In this document: piece after piece, positions 7,030-17,732 of the stretch
Position numbering within the stretch: the first letter of the stretch is position 1
Layout: the number at the start of each line of letters is the position of its first letter
From: Cellulomonas wangleii
GTDB lineage: Bacteria; Actinomycetota; Actinomycetes; Actinomycetales; Cellulomonadaceae
Direction: 5' to 3'
NCBI RefSeq assembly: GCF_018388445.1
Contig: NZ_CP074405.1
Coordinates: 1,054,001 to 1,118,000 of the forward strand
DNA length: 64,000 nt
Translations under genes and position numbers: made by a program
The notes under the pieces: generated by a model
Database searches by the model: none
Seen by the model: only the letters and a program-made list of their open reading frames with translations
Told to the model about the DNA's origin: nothing

Positions 7030-9807
7030 TCAGCGGGCCCCGACGCGCAGCACCTCGCCGAGCCGCTCCCGGCGCCGCACGGCCTGCTCCACGGCCACGG
7101 CGACGGCGAGGGCGGCCCCGAGCGCGACCGCGGCGAGCAGCACCGGCCACGCCACGAGGCTCACCGGGACGTCGCCGGGGCTGCCGGTCACCCACGACAG
7201 CCCGAGCGTCCGGGCGATCAGCGGCGGCAGCGCCAGCCCGATGACCGTGCCGCCGACGAACCCGCCGAGCACGAGCGGTGCCAGCTCGCCGAGCGTCGCC
7301 CACCGCGCGGTCCGCGCGTCCAGGCCCAGCGTGCGCAGCGTCGACAGCGTCCGCCCGCGTTCCCCCGACGTCGCGACCACCACGAGGGCGAGCGCCACCA
7401 CGGCGAGACCGGACAGCGCGGCGACCGCGACGACCAGCAGCGTCATGAGGGCCGACGGGAGCGGGGCCCGCGACCAGTCGCGCCACCACCCGTCCGCCGT
7501 GGTCACCGTCACGCCTGGCAGCTGGGCGAACCCCAGGTCGGCGACGGCCTGCTCGGCCCCTGGCCCCGCGACCCAGACCCGCGTCGTCGCGGGCAGCCGG
7601 TCCGACACGGTGGCCAGCGCGCCGGAGTCGATCACGACGACGCCGTCGTCGCCGGTGCGCGTGGCGTGGGCGGCACGCGCGTCGACGGGTGGGGGGCCGT
7701 TGTCGGCCAGGACCGTCGTCGCGCCGCGCACGTCGACGTCGACCCGCCCGGAGATGACCTGCAGCTCGGTGCCCCCGGTGACGTCCACCCGGTCCAGCAG
7801 CGCGGCGTCCGCGAGCGCGGGCAGGCGACCGTCGGAGGCCTCGCCCAGCGTCGCCAGGCCCGCGTCGACGGGCAGGCCACGGGCCGCGCGCACCTCGGCG
7901 AGGGCGGCGGTGTCGACGACGACGACCGTGGCCCTCGGATCCGACCCGGGGCCGAACGCGCGTCCGCCGATCTGGGCGCCCGTGGCGACCGCGGTCACGC
8001 CGTCGGCGGTGCCGAGCCGAGCGATCGCGGCGCGGGCGGCGTCGGAGTCCATGACGCCGTCGATCCGCACGTCCGCGGCCACGAGCTGGTCCGCGGCGGC
8101 CCGCTGGCCGTCGCGCACGCTCTGCACCAGCACCCCGCTCAGGACGACGAGCGCCACGGCGACCGTGACGGTCAGCAGCGGCAGCAGGGCCGTCGCGGCA
8201 CGGTGCGCCCGGCTCACGGCGAGCGGTGCGGCCAGCCCGCGCGACCTCATCGCCCACCCCGCCGCCGCCTGCACCGCCGCGGGTGCCGCCCGCGCGACGA
8301 GCAGCGCCGCGGCGGCCGCGAGGAGCACGGGCGCGGCAGCGAGCAGCGGGTCCGCCTGCGTGGACGCCTGCGGGACGATCCCGCGGCCGCGCAGGGCGAG
8401 GACGGCGGCCACGGCCACCACGGTCACACCCACCTCGACGACCAGCCGCCGGGCGCGACGCAGACCGGCGAGGCGTGCCCGCTCGCGGCGGTCCGCCGGT
8501 GTGCGGCGCCCCGTCCAGGCGCCGCGGGCGGCCCGGACGGCCAGGACCGCGGGCGCCACCACGGCGACCAGCGCCACCGCCGTCGCGGTCCAGGTCGGGC
8601 CCGCGGTGCCGGGCAGCCACCAGGCGACGGCACCACCGGCGACGAGGGCCGCCAGCAGGGCCGTGGGCAGGGACTCCAGGAGGCTGCGGGTGGCGACGGA
8701 CGCGAGCGACGCGCCGCGCGCGCGGTCCGCGGCCAGGTGCGTGCGCCGACGCTCCACCAGCAGACCGGCTGCGAGCACGAGGCAGCACGCGGCCGTCGTG
8801 CCGACCCCCGTCACCACGAGCGTGGCCTGCGCGAGGACGGCGGCGAGGTGGGCGTCGAACGCGTCGACCACCTGGGGCAGGCCGCTCGTCACGATCGCCT
8901 CCCGGGCCGCCACCGTCTGGATCGAGCGGCGCAGCCGGTGCGCGTCGTCGACCGTGAGGGCGTCGGTGTCCACCGGGGCGACGGCCGAGCCGCCGAGCTG
9001 CGTCCCCCCGACGACGGCGACCATGTCCCACCGCACCGTGGGCGGCACGTACAGGCCGACGGGGTCCCTCTCGTCGGCCGGCACCGCGAGCAGCTCGGGG
9101 ACGGTCGACCAGCGGACGTCGGCAGGGTCCACGGCCTCGTAGAGCCCGGTGACTCGCGCCTCCACCGTCTCGCCGCGCTTCACCAGGCTGACGGTGACCG
9201 GCCCGTCGGTGGGGTCCACGCCGAGCTCGTCCGCGGACGCCACGCTCAGCCCGACCTCGATGGCACGGGGCCCCAGGTCCGTCTGCGTCGCGGCCGGCAG
9301 CACGTCGTCGGGGGAGACGGTCTCCGGGTCGGGCACCAGGGTCGCCGGCTCGCGTCCGGCGGTCCACCGCACCGGCGGCGCCGGGTCGGACGGCGTCTCG
9401 ATCGTGAGGAGACGGGCGGGGAACCGCTGCGCGTCGAGCAGGGCGACGAAGGGCGGCGACGTCGACACCGCGGTCGCGGGACGCAGGTCCTCGAAGGTCT
9501 CGTCGAGCATCACGGCCGCCTCGACGGGGAAGGCGAACGGGTCCTCCGGCGGGGGGTACACGAACTCCGCCACGGCGACCGGTGCGACGACGTCCGCCTC
9601 GGCGCCCGCGTGGGTGACGGCCTCGCGCAGCGCGTCGTCGGCCGTGCGGGCCAGCAGGCGCGGCACGGCCAGCAGCGCCAGCAGCGTCGCGGTCAGCAGG
9701 ACCGCGGTGCCGATGACCAGGCCCGCGTCCTGGCGGGCACGGCGCCGGGTGACGAGCACCGCGTCCCCGGTCGTCGCCCGCAGACGGGTGGCGGTGGTGC
9801 CGGTCAC
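7030..9807 (-). CDS. FtsX/MacB-type ABC permease A1
   Basis: A 925-residue permease with an N-terminal anchor helix (GLVIGTAVLLTATLLALLAV, about residues 29-48), large extracytoplasmic regions and FtsX-like membrane bundles, the last reading LSTLRTLGLDARTARWATLG followed by two more helices. Such MacB/FtsX permeases are mechanotransmitters that act on extracytoplasmic targets or extrude peptides and lipids. The start GTG (complement of 9805-9807) overlaps the stop of the preceding gene as GTGA. It is clearly related along its length to the permease at 14937-17732 (both end in ERLGEVLRVG or DRLGEVLRVG plus two residues), so the pair arose by duplication. The substrate is unknown. Confidence 0.85.
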   Translation of the reverse strand: MTGTTATRLRATTGDAVLVTRRRARQDAGLVIGTAVLLTATLLALLAVPRLLARTADDALREAVTHAGAEADVVAPVAVAEFVYPPPEDPFAFPVEAAVMLDETFEDLRPATAVSTSPPFVALLDAQRFPARLLTIETPSDPAPPVRWTAGREPATLVPDPETVSPDDVLPAATQTDLGPRAIEVGLSVASADELGVDPTDGPVTVSLVKRGETVEARVTGLYEAVDPADVRWSTVPELLAVPADERDPVGLYVPPTVRWDMVAVVGGTQLGGSAVAPVDTDALTVDDAHRLRRSIQTVAAREAIVTSGLPQVVDAFDAHLAAVLAQATLVVTGVGTTAACCLVLAAGLLVERRRTHLAADRARGASLASVATRSLLESLPTALLAALVAGGAVAWWLPGTAGPTWTATAVALVAVVAPAVLAVRAARGAWTGRRTPADRRERARLAGLRRARRLVVEVGVTVVAVAAVLALRGRGIVPQASTQADPLLAAAPVLLAAAAALLVARAAPAAVQAAAGWAMRSRGLAAPLAVSRAHRAATALLPLLTVTVAVALVVLSGVLVQSVRDGQRAAADQLVAADVRIDGVMDSDAARAAIARLGTADGVTAVATGAQIGGRAFGPGSDPRATVVVVDTAALAEVRAARGLPVDAGLATLGEASDGRLPALADAALLDRVDVTGGTELQVISGRVDVDVRGATTVLADNGPPPVDARAAHATRTGDDGVVVIDSGALATVSDRLPATTRVWVAGPGAEQAVADLGFAQLPGVTVTTADGWWRDWSRAPLPSALMTLLVVAVAALSGLAVVALALVVVATSGERGRTLSTLRTLGLDARTARWATLGELAPLVLGGFVGGTVIGLALPPLIARTLGLSWVTGSPGDVPVSLVAWPVLLAAVALGAALAVAVAVEQAVRRRERLGEVLRVGAR

Positions 9808-12800
9808 TGCGCGTCCCCCATCCGCAGCGCGGCGCCGGACGCGCGACGCAGGCCCAGGCCGACGACCGCCGTGACGACGGCGCACGCCGCGACGACGAGG
9901 CCCGTGGTCCGGACCGCCTGGCGCCCCCAGCCCCACACCAGGCGGGGATCGGGGGAGGGTGGACGGCCGTCGGGCGACAGGGTCAGCAGCGGCGCGACCA
10001 CCGCCGACAGGCCGTAGCCGGCGAGCAGACCGACGGCGGCGGCGAGCACGACGAGCAGCGTGGTCTCCACCACCAGCCCGCCCACGAGACCCTGCCGTGA
10101 CGCACCGAGGGCCTGGAGGCGGGCCAGCTCGAGCCGTCGCGCCCGCAGCGCCGCCGCCGCCACCGTCCCGACTCCGACCAGCACCAGCACCACGGCGGCG
10201 ATCGTGAGCAGGGACAGCGCTGCGGGCACCGCGGCCGAGACGGGTCCGGCGACCGCGGTGGCGCGTCGTCCGGCGCGCGACGTCAGCTCCGCGTCCGTCC
10301 CCGTGAGCTCCGCCGCCACGGCCGCGACGGCGGGCTGCGGCCCGGCCACCCAGAAGACGTCCGCGAGGCCTGGTTGCCCGCCGGTGTCCAGCACGCTCCA
10401 CGCCAGGACGCGGTGGTCCACGAGCAGGGCCGGGCGGCCCGGTGCCCCCGGCACGTCGTCGACGACGCGCTGCACCACGACGTCGACCGGCGTGCCCGTC
10501 ACGCTCAGCGACAGGAGGTCGCCCTCCCGGACGTCGATCTCCTGCACCAGGGCCCGGCTGACGACGGCGGGCACCGGCGTCGTCGGCCTCCCGACGCTCG
10601 CGACGAGACTCGCCTGGGTCATCGCACGGCCGTCGCCGAGCACGGAGCCCGTGATCTCGAGCGCGCGGTCGGGATCGCCCGGGGTCAGACCGCCCGCGAC
10701 GTCGAGCGCCGACGTCCGGGGCGCCTGGTGGACGGTCCCGGACCAGCCGTCGCCGGTGACCGTCATCGCCGGCCCGGGTGCCTCGGCGGCTGCGGCGTAG
10801 TGGGTGACACCGGCCGACCGGGGGACGCCGTGCAGGCCGTGCAGCGTCAGCCGGACATCCAGCTGACGGACGCTGCCGCGGATCGGTGCGGCGGCGTCGA
10901 GGTCCGGCAGCGCCTCGGGCGCGACGAACGCCCCGACGGCGACGAGCCGCAGGTGGTCCGACCGCGGCACCTGCGTGGCGACCTGGACGCGCTCACCCAG
11001 CCGGACGGTGCGCGGGGCGAGCTGGACCACGACGCCGCGGTCGTCCTCCACCGTCAGGTGCACCAGGCCCGAGCCGCCCCCGGTGACCGGGTCCGTCGTG
11101 ACCGTGACGTCGGCGACGAGCCACTGCGTGTCCGGGGGCACGTCGGCGGCGGTACCGGTCGGCGGGGGCAGGGTGCCGAGGCCCGCGAGCAGGTCGGCGG
11201 GCTCGGTGCCGGTGCGTCCGCGGACGTCCTGCGGCCGTGAGGCGTCGACCGCCAGCAACCGCGCCGAGACACCGGCGGTGCCGTTCCGGGGACCCACGTC
11301 GACGTGGCGGTCGACCACCGGCTGGGCGTGGACCGTCGGGTGGTCCGCGGTGGCCCCGGCCACCGCCACGGACGCCGTCAGCGGGGCGTCGGGGAAGCCT
11401 CCGACGCGCAGGTCCGTCCCGAGGGCGAGGTCGACCTGCTCGAGCTGGGAGGTCCGCCACGTCGCACCGAACGCGGCCGAGAACGACCCGGCGGCCACCG
11501 CGACGACCACCAGCAGGACGGTCCCCGACGCGACGGCGGGACGCCGGGCGACCTGCCAGGCCGCGTACGGCGCGACGAACGAGCGCGCGCCCGCGGCGAG
11601 GGCGTCGGCCCCCCGTCCGACGGGTGCCACGAGGCGCAGCGCGACCGTGGCGACCGCGAGGACGACGAGCGCGGGACCGGCGACCAGGACGACGTCGACG
11701 TACGGGCCGCCGGTGCCGCGGACCACGGGGGAGCCGTACGTCACCAGCTGGGCCAGTGCGACGGCGGCGATCCCGAGCAGCATCACGTCGGCCCCCGCGC
11801 GCAGCAGACCCGCGTGCGCGGTCCCCGTGCTGGACCCGGCGGTGTGCCAGGCGGGGACGCACAGCGCCACCGCGAGGACACCGGCCATCGCGGCGCACGC
11901 GAGCAGGACGGGGGCCGGGACGCCGGGTCCCACCTGGTAGCCGGCCGCCGTCAGGTCGCCCGACCGCACGAGGGCGCCCAGAGCTGCCTGGGCGGCCCAC
12001 GGCGCCGCCAGCCAGGTGAGCGCGGCCAGCCCCAGCGCCTCCAGCACGACGGCCGAGCGCAGCTGGCCCGGCGAGGCGCCGCGCGCCGCGAGCAGCTCGT
12101 TCTCGGCGGTCCGGCGCTCGGCCAGCAGCCGTGCCGCCAGGAGCATGACCGTCGTCGCGAGCGTCGCCAGCAGCAGGCCCGTCGTCACCACGCCGGCGCG
12201 CGCGACGGCGACCTGCCACCCGATGGCGTCGACCGTGTCGTCCAGCGAGGTGGTCAGCCGGCCGCGTACCTCCGGCCGGATCGCCTCGGCGAGGAGGACG
12301 GGCCCGTCGACGACCCGCTCGCGCAGCCCCGCGACCGCGTCGGGCGACGCCTCGCCCAGCCGCGGCTCGGCGAGCAGGTAGGCCGTGTCGACGGTCCCCG
12401 CACCGCTGAGGACCGACGGGTCGACCAGGAACGGTCCCCAGGCCACGGTCGTCCGCATCCCCGCACTGCCCGGCACGTTCCGGGCGGGATCCATGCCGGC
12501 GCCGCGCAGCCGGTCGCGTGCCCACCCCGCGCTCGGTCCGATCGCCTCGTACGTGCCGACGACGGTCCAGGTCGCGTCCTGCCGGGTCTCCCAGACCTTG
12601 GCGTCGATCCGTGCGCCGACCCCCCACCCGTTCGACGTCGCCGCGATCACCGGGACGGCGACCTCGAGCGCGCCGTCCGGTGCGGTCGTCGCCTGCGGCC
12701 ACCGGCCGTCGACCAGCCGTGCGGTGCTCTCCGTGCGTGGCAGCGTGGCGAGGTAGGCCATGTGCGCGGGCACACCGTCCGGGCGCGGAACTGCGTACCA

Positions 12801-13142
12801 CGGGCCGATGAGCCAGGTCGCGACGTCCGTCGGGACGTCCCCCGTGATCGCCGCCAACCCGTCGCCGGCCTTGGCGAGGACCGTCTCCGTGTCCTCGCCG
12901 TCGACCCAGACCGTGGCCTCGATCCGCACGTCGTCGGGGTCGAGATCACCCAGAGCGGAGCGGACGGCATCGGTCTGCGCGAGGTGCAGCAGACCCGCGA
13001 GCAGGCCGACCACGGTGGTCGCCGCCACGGCCACGGCCGTCACCATCAGGACCACCAGGGACTGGTCCCGCAGCCGCCCGCCCACGACGCGCGCCCGCCA
13101 GCCCGCACCGCCCGGCCCTCCTGGCCGCACCACGTGACGCAC
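9804..13142 (-). CDS. FtsX/MacB-type ABC permease B1 (long form)
   Basis: A 1112-residue permease: a helix near residues 30-50 ([20 protein letters not shown]), an extracytoplasmic domain of about 240 residues, a first FtsX bundle with the cytoplasmic loop [13 protein letters not shown], a second extracytoplasmic domain, and a C-terminal FtsX bundle with [16 protein letters not shown]. It thus holds two FtsX modules. Start GTG at 13142 lies 14 bases after the upstream ATPase stop; a GTG three codons in is an alternative. The stop overlaps the start of permease A1. It is a paralogue of the protein at 17729-21073 (compare [12 protein letters not shown] and RRASGALLRLGD at the C-termini). Confidence 0.85.
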   Translation of the reverse strand: MRHVVRPGGPGGAGWRARVVGGRLRDQSLVVLMVTAVAVAATTVVGLLAGLLHLAQTDAVRSALGDLDPDDVRIEATVWVDGEDTETVLAKAGDGLAAITGDVPTDVATWLIGPWYAVPRPDGVPAHMAYLATLPRTESTARLVDGRWPQATTAPDGALEVAVPVIAATSNGWGVGARIDAKVWETRQDATWTVVGTYEAIGPSAGWARDRLRGAGMDPARNVPGSAGMRTTVAWGPFLVDPSVLSGAGTVDTAYLLAEPRLGEASPDAVAGLRERVVDGPVLLAEAIRPEVRGRLTTSLDDTVDAIGWQVAVARAGVVTTGLLLATLATTVMLLAARLLAERRTAENELLAARGASPGQLRSAVVLEALGLAALTWLAAPWAAQAALGALVRSGDLTAAGYQVGPGVPAPVLLACAAMAGVLAVALCVPAWHTAGSSTGTAHAGLLRAGADVMLLGIAAVALAQLVTYGSPVVRGTGGPYVDVVLVAGPALVVLAVATVALRLVAPVGRGADALAAGARSFVAPYAAWQVARRPAVASGTVLLVVVAVAAGSFSAAFGATWRTSQLEQVDLALGTDLRVGGFPDAPLTASVAVAGATADHPTVHAQPVVDRHVDVGPRNGTAGVSARLLAVDASRPQDVRGRTGTEPADLLAGLGTLPPPTGTAADVPPDTQWLVADVTVTTDPVTGGGSGLVHLTVEDDRGVVVQLAPRTVRLGERVQVATQVPRSDHLRLVAVGAFVAPEALPDLDAAAPIRGSVRQLDVRLTLHGLHGVPRSAGVTHYAAAAEAPGPAMTVTGDGWSGTVHQAPRTSALDVAGGLTPGDPDRALEITGSVLGDGRAMTQASLVASVGRPTTPVPAVVSRALVQEIDVREGDLLSLSVTGTPVDVVVQRVVDDVPGAPGRPALLVDHRVLAWSVLDTGGQPGLADVFWVAGPQPAVAAVAAELTGTDAELTSRAGRRATAVAGPVSAAVPAALSLLTIAAVVLVLVGVGTVAAAALRARRLELARLQALGASRQGLVGGLVVETTLLVVLAAAVGLLAGYGLSAVVAPLLTLSPDGRPPSPDPRLVWGWGRQAVRTTGLVVAACAVVTAVVGLGLRRASGAALRMGDAQ

Positions 13143-13156
13143 CGGTCGTGTCCCGG

Positions 13157-13879
13157 TCAGCCGTCGACGAGCCGGCCGTCGGCCAGGTGCACGACCCGGT
13201 CCGCCAGGGCGACCATCACCGGGTCGTGGGTCGAGACGATCGCGGTCATGCCCTCGGCCTCGACGACCGCACGGATCAGCGCCATGACCGCCCGGCCCGT
13301 CTCGGAGTCGAGCTGCCCGGTCGGCTCGTCGGCGATGAGCAGGCGCGGGGAGTTGGCCAGGGCGCGCGCGATGGCGACGCGCTGCTGCTGCCCGCCGGAC
13401 AGCTGCCCGGGGCGCTGCTTGGCGTGCGGCCCGAGCCCGACCAGGTCGAGCAGCAGCTGGACCCTCGCCTCGCGCTCGTCGACCGGGGTGCGTCGCATCC
13501 GCAGCGGCACCCCGACGTTCTCGGCCGCCGTCAGCACCGGCACCAGGCCGAACGTCTGGAACACGAACGCGACGACGTCACGCCGCAGGGAGACCAGGCC
13601 GCGCTCGTCGAGCGACGACACCTCCCGGCCCGCGACCTCGATGCGCCCGGCGTCGGGGCGGTCCAGACCGCCGATGGTGTTGAGCAGCGTCGTCTTGCCC
13701 GACCCCGAGCGCCCGACGAGCGCGACGAGCTCACCCGGGGCGACCTCGAGGGACACGTCGCGCAGCGCGTGCACGGCGGCGTGGCCGCTGCCGAAGGTGC
13801 GGTCCACGTGCTCGACGCGCACGAGCGGTGCCTGCGCGCCCGGGGTGGTCCCCGCCGCGGCGGTGGTGGTGGCGGTCAT
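13157..13879 (-). CDS. ABC transporter ATPase, MacB/LolD type (ATPase 1)
   Basis: A 240-residue ATPase with Walker [10 protein letters not shown]-loop [16 protein letters not shown], signature [15 protein letters not shown], Walker [10 protein letters not shown] and H-loop IVSTHD. These are the features of the MacB/LolD/FtsE-like subfamily that pairs with FtsX-type permeases. The ATG overlaps the stop of the second ATPase gene by four bases (13876-13879). It sits between the two permease pairs and next to permease B1, and probably energises that pair. Confidence 0.92.
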   Translation of the reverse strand: MTATTTAAAGTTPGAQAPLVRVEHVDRTFGSGHAAVHALRDVSLEVAPGELVALVGRSGSGKTTLLNTIGGLDRPDAGRIEVAGREVSSLDERGLVSLRRDVVAFVFQTFGLVPVLTAAENVGVPLRMRRTPVDEREARVQLLLDLVGLGPHAKQRPGQLSGGQQQRVAIARALANSPRLLIADEPTGQLDSETGRAVMALIRAVVEAEGMTAIVSTHDPVMVALADRVVHLADGRLVDG

Positions 13880-14940
13880 CGGGCTCTCCGTCCGTGTCCG
13901 GGGTGGTCCTCGCCCCGCTGCGCCGTCGCCGGGGTGGTCGTCGGGGCTGCCGCGGCGGGGGTGTCGTGCCCGCGGCGGACCGCGACGTGCGACTGCTCGA
14001 GCGTGAGCCGCACCCGGCCGACCAGCTCGAGCGTCTCGCGGTACTCCTGCGGCAGCTGCACGCGCCCGGCGCGGTCCAGCACGGCGAACTCCTCGGCCAC
14101 CTCGTGCTCGGTGCCGTCGTCGCGGGTCGCGGTGCGGCGCAGCACCTCCGAGCTCGTGCGGCCGTCGCGGATCGCGACCGTGCGCTGCACGTGGTCGCTG
14201 ACCCCCGGGTCGTGCGTCACGACCACGACGGTGGTGCCCAGGTCGCGGTTGACGGCCCGCATCGCCTCCAGCACGTCCGCGGACGTCGCGGTGTCGAGCT
14301 CACCGGTGGGCTCGTCGGCGAACAGGACGCGCGGGGCGTTGGCCAGGCCGACGGCGATCGCGACGCGCTGCTGCTCACCGCCGGACATCTGCCCCGGGCG
14401 GCGGTCCGCGCAGTACGCCACGCCGAGCACGTCCAGCAGGGCGTCGGCCTCGGTGCGGCGCTGCTTGCGCGGCCTGCCCGCCAGCGCCATGGGCAGGGCC
14501 ACGTTCTCCGCCGCCGTCAGGTACGGCACGAGGTTGCGTGCGGTCTGCTGCCACACGAACCCGACCGTGGAGCGGCGGTACTCCACGCGCTCGCGGGCGG
14601 TCATCGTCATGAGGTCCCACTCGCCGACGCGCACGTTGCCGGCGGTCGGCACGTCGAGCCCGGACAGCACCGACAGCAGCGTCGACTTGCCGGAGCCGGA
14701 CGCGCCGACGACGGCGATCATCTCGCCCTCGTCGACGAGCAGGTCCAGCCCCTGCAGGGCCTGCACCTCGATGCCCTCGGCCTGGTAGATGCGCACGAGC
14801 GACTCGCACACGATGAGCGACGTGCGCCCGAACGCCTCCGGGCGTGCCCGCGCACGTTCCTCCAGCGTCGCCAGGCTCGTCCGGGCTGCGTCCTGCTGCA
14901 CCGTCGTCCCGTGGTCCATGGCCTGCTCCATCCTGGTCAT
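13876..14940 (-). CDS. ABC transporter ATPase, MacB type with C-terminal extension (ATPase 2)
   Basis: A 354-residue ATPase. After a 40-residue N-terminal stretch come Walker [10 protein letters not shown]-loop [13 protein letters not shown], signature [15 protein letters not shown], Walker [10 protein letters not shown] and H-loop VVTHD. About 110 residues follow the ATPase core: a region reading [20 protein letters not shown], like the DNA-binding-type tail seen on some actinobacterial MacB ATPases, then a Pro/Thr-rich end. It overlaps both neighbours by four bases. It differs markedly from ATPase 1 and so was not produced by the same duplication as the permeases. Confidence 0.9.
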   Translation of the reverse strand: MTRMEQAMDHGTTVQQDAARTSLATLEERARARPEAFGRTSLIVCESLVRIYQAEGIEVQALQGLDLLVDEGEMIAVVGASGSGKSTLLSVLSGLDVPTAGNVRVGEWDLMTMTARERVEYRRSTVGFVWQQTARNLVPYLTAAENVALPMALAGRPRKQRRTEADALLDVLGVAYCADRRPGQMSGGEQQRVAIAVGLANAPRVLFADEPTGELDTATSADVLEAMRAVNRDLGTTVVVVTHDPGVSDHVQRTVAIRDGRTSSEVLRRTATRDDGTEHEVAEEFAVLDRAGRVQLPQEYRETLELVGRVRLTLEQSHVAVRRGHDTPAAAAPTTTPATAQRGEDHPGHGRRAR

Positions 14941-17732
14941 CGTTCACCCACCCGCAGCACTTCCCCGAGCCGGTCCCGGCGGCGGACGGCCCGCTCGACG
15001 GCGACGGCCACCACGAGCGCGACCAGCAGCGCGGCGACCGCCACGCTGACCGGCCACCACGTGACGTCGATCGTGGTCCCGCGCGGCTCACCCGTCAGCC
15101 GGCGCAGGCCGAGGGACCCGCCGATCAGCGCCGGCAGCCCCAGCCCGATCACGCAGCCGCCCAGCAGGCCGCCGAGCACCAGCGGGGCCAGCTCCCCGAG
15201 CGTCGCCCACCGGGCCGTCCGCCCGTCCAGCCCGAGGGTGCGCAGGGCGGACAGGGTCCGTCCCCGCTCCCGCGCGGTCGCGACCACCACCAGCACCAGC
15301 GCGAGGACAGCCAGCGCGGCCAGCAGGCCCGTCGCCGCCAGGAACGTGGCCGTCAGCGCCGAGGGCAGCGTCGACTGCGACCAGGCCTGGTACCAGCCGT
15401 CGCGGGTCGTCACGACCAGGCCCGACGTGGCGGGCGGGGCGATCTTCTCGGCCGCCACCGCGGCCACGGCGCCCGGGCCGGCGAGCCACACGCGGTCGAC
15501 GCTCGCCTCCTGCGCCGTGACGTCGGCGAGCACCTGGCGGTCGACGACGACGATCCCGTCGTCCGGTCGGCCGAAGCGGACGGCCGCGCGCGTGTCCAGC
15601 GGCGGTGCCCCGGCGTCGGCGGTCAGGTCGGTGGCCCCCCGCACGTCCAGCCGGATCGTGGCGTTGAGCGCCGTCATGACCTGCTCGGTGCCCTCCGTGC
15701 CGGCCTTCGCCAGCAGGTCCCCGCCCACCAGTGCGGGGACGGTGCCGGCGGGTCCCGGCTCCGCCAGCGCCGCCAGGCCGGCCACCTCGGGCAGGCCCTG
15801 GGCGCGGCGCACCGCGTCGAGCTCGGCGGCGTCGACGACCACGAGCGTCGCCTTCAGGCCGGTCCGCTCACCGAACGCGCGCTTGCCCACCTGCGATCCC
15901 GTCGCGACGGTCGTGACGCCGGGCGCCCCCCGCAGCCGGTCGAGCAGCTCCGCGCCGCCGGCGGCGGCGATCGCACCGTCGATCCGGACGGGTGCGCCGA
16001 CGAGCTCGTCCGCCGCCAGCTGCTGCCCGGTCCGCACCGTCTGCACGACGGTGCCCGACAGGACGACCAGGGCCACGGCGACCGTGACGGTGAGCAGGGG
16101 GACGACCGCGCTGGTGGCGCCGTGCGCGCGGGCGACGGCGAGCGGCGCCGCGAGGCCACGGGACCGCCCCGCCCAGCGGGCCGCCGCGCGGACCACAGCG
16201 GGGGAGACCCGGACGACCACCAGGGCCGCGGCGGATGCCAGGAGCACCGGTGCGGCGGCGAGCAGCGGGTCGATCTCGCCGGACTCGAGCGGGACCACGC
16301 CGCGCCCGGTCACGGCGATCAGGGCTGCCACCGCGAGGGTCACGACCACGCCCTCGACGACGAGCCGGCGAGCCCCGCGGCGCGCCTGCTGCGCGGCACG
16401 GTCCCGACGGTCCGCCGGGACGCGGCGACCGTTCGCGGCCTGCGCGGCGGTGCGTGCCGCGAGCACGGCCGGTGCGCCGGCGGCCACGAGGGCGACGGCC
16501 ACCGTGAGCAGGGCCGAGCCCCGCTGGTCGGGCAGCCAGAGGAGGACCGCGCCGGTGGCGAGCACGGCGGCGAGCAGGACGACGGGGACCGACTCGACGA
16601 GCGCGCGGAACGCGACGGACGCGATCGACGCGCCGCGGGCGCGCTCGGCCGCGAAGTACGTGCGGCGGCGCTCCGTGAGGAGCGAGGCGGTGAGCACGAG
16701 GCACAGGGCAGCGGTGGTGGCCACGCCCGCGAGCACCAGGGACACCAGCGCCCGCGCTGCGGCCATGCCGGCGTCGAACGCCTCGACGACCCCCGGCAGG
16801 CCGGTCTGGAGGCGTCCGGTGGTGGCCGAGGTCCGCATGACGTCGGTGACCAGCGCGTGCGCGTCGCTGACCGTCATCCCGTCGGTGCGCACGGCGGAAC
16901 GTGCCGAGCTGCGGACCGCGCGCTCGCCCACCACCCCGACCATGTCGGGGACCGCGGCGAACGGCACGTACGCCGAGACCCGCATCTCGACGGGCGCCCC
17001 GGGCGCCGAGGTCAGGGCCCCGAGGAGCCCGGGGTGGTCCTCCCAGATCGGGGACGTCGGGTCGACGGGCTCGTAGAGGCCCGTCACCACGACGTGGTCG
17101 TAGCCGCCGGGCTCGTCACGGCGCATCGTCATCGGACCGTCGGCCAGCGTGATCCCCAGCGCGGCGGCGGCCGCCGTGCTGAGGCCGACCTGCACGGTGA
17201 GCGGGTTCGCCGCCTCCGCGCCGCTCGGGTCCTCGGCCTCGTCCGGCTGGTCGGGGAGGTCCGCGGGGGCGGTGCCGACCACCCAGCGCACCGGCTCCGT
17301 GTCGGCCCCCGGGGTGGCGACGTGCACGAGGTCCGCGGCGAACGCACCCTCGGGCGTCCGCATGACGGTGTACGCGGAGGAGATCGTCACCACCGGGGGG
17401 TGCGTGACGTCCCCGAACTGGTAGCGCAGCCACCCCGCCGACTCGTAGCTGAGGGTCACCGGGTCCCTCGGTCCCTCCCCGTACGGGTCGGGCATGGCGC
17501 GCGCCAGCAGGTCGGCGTCGTCGCCGGCCGCGAGGATGCTCTCCTGCACCGCTCGGTCCGCCGTGCGCTCCAGCAGGCGGGGGACCGCCGACGTCAGGAT
17601 GAGGGAGGCGAGCAGCAGGACCGCGCTGCCGATCAGCAGGCCCTTGTCCTGCGCGGCTCGCCGCCGCGCGACCAGCAGGGCGTCGCCGGTGGTCGCCCGG
17701 GCCAGGGCGCGTGTGGCTGCGGTCGTGCTCAT
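14937..17732 (-). CDS. FtsX/MacB-type ABC permease A2
   Basis: A 931-residue permease, paralogous to the 7030-9807 protein and of nearly the same length. It starts MSTTAATRALARATTGDALL and has an anchor helix (GLLIGSAVLLLASLILTSAV) at about residues 30-50, extracytoplasmic domains, and FtsX bundles ending LSALRTLGLDGRTARWATLG. The ATG (complement of 17730-17732) overlaps the stop of permease B2; its own stop overlaps the start of ATPase 2. The two A-type permeases share the terminal LGEVLRVG motif. Like its copy it should work with a B-type partner and one of the ATPases. Confidence 0.85.
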   Translation of the reverse strand: MSTTAATRALARATTGDALLVARRRAAQDKGLLIGSAVLLLASLILTSAVPRLLERTADRAVQESILAAGDDADLLARAMPDPYGEGPRDPVTLSYESAGWLRYQFGDVTHPPVVTISSAYTVMRTPEGAFAADLVHVATPGADTEPVRWVVGTAPADLPDQPDEAEDPSGAEAANPLTVQVGLSTAAAAALGITLADGPMTMRRDEPGGYDHVVVTGLYEPVDPTSPIWEDHPGLLGALTSAPGAPVEMRVSAYVPFAAVPDMVGVVGERAVRSSARSAVRTDGMTVSDAHALVTDVMRTSATTGRLQTGLPGVVEAFDAGMAAARALVSLVLAGVATTAALCLVLTASLLTERRRTYFAAERARGASIASVAFRALVESVPVVLLAAVLATGAVLLWLPDQRGSALLTVAVALVAAGAPAVLAARTAAQAANGRRVPADRRDRAAQQARRGARRLVVEGVVVTLAVAALIAVTGRGVVPLESGEIDPLLAAAPVLLASAAALVVVRVSPAVVRAAARWAGRSRGLAAPLAVARAHGATSAVVPLLTVTVAVALVVLSGTVVQTVRTGQQLAADELVGAPVRIDGAIAAAGGAELLDRLRGAPGVTTVATGSQVGKRAFGERTGLKATLVVVDAAELDAVRRAQGLPEVAGLAALAEPGPAGTVPALVGGDLLAKAGTEGTEQVMTALNATIRLDVRGATDLTADAGAPPLDTRAAVRFGRPDDGIVVVDRQVLADVTAQEASVDRVWLAGPGAVAAVAAEKIAPPATSGLVVTTRDGWYQAWSQSTLPSALTATFLAATGLLAALAVLALVLVVVATARERGRTLSALRTLGLDGRTARWATLGELAPLVLGGLLGGCVIGLGLPALIGGSLGLRRLTGEPRGTTIDVTWWPVSVAVAALLVALVVAVAVERAVRRRDRLGEVLRVGER

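Noticed and set aside
4945-10017. A 1690-codon open frame on the plus strand
   Set aside because: It is an antisense and off-frame shadow across dapper real genes (PadR, MFS, permease A1), with Arg/Pro/Gly-rich composition and no domain; long spurious frames are expected at this GC content.
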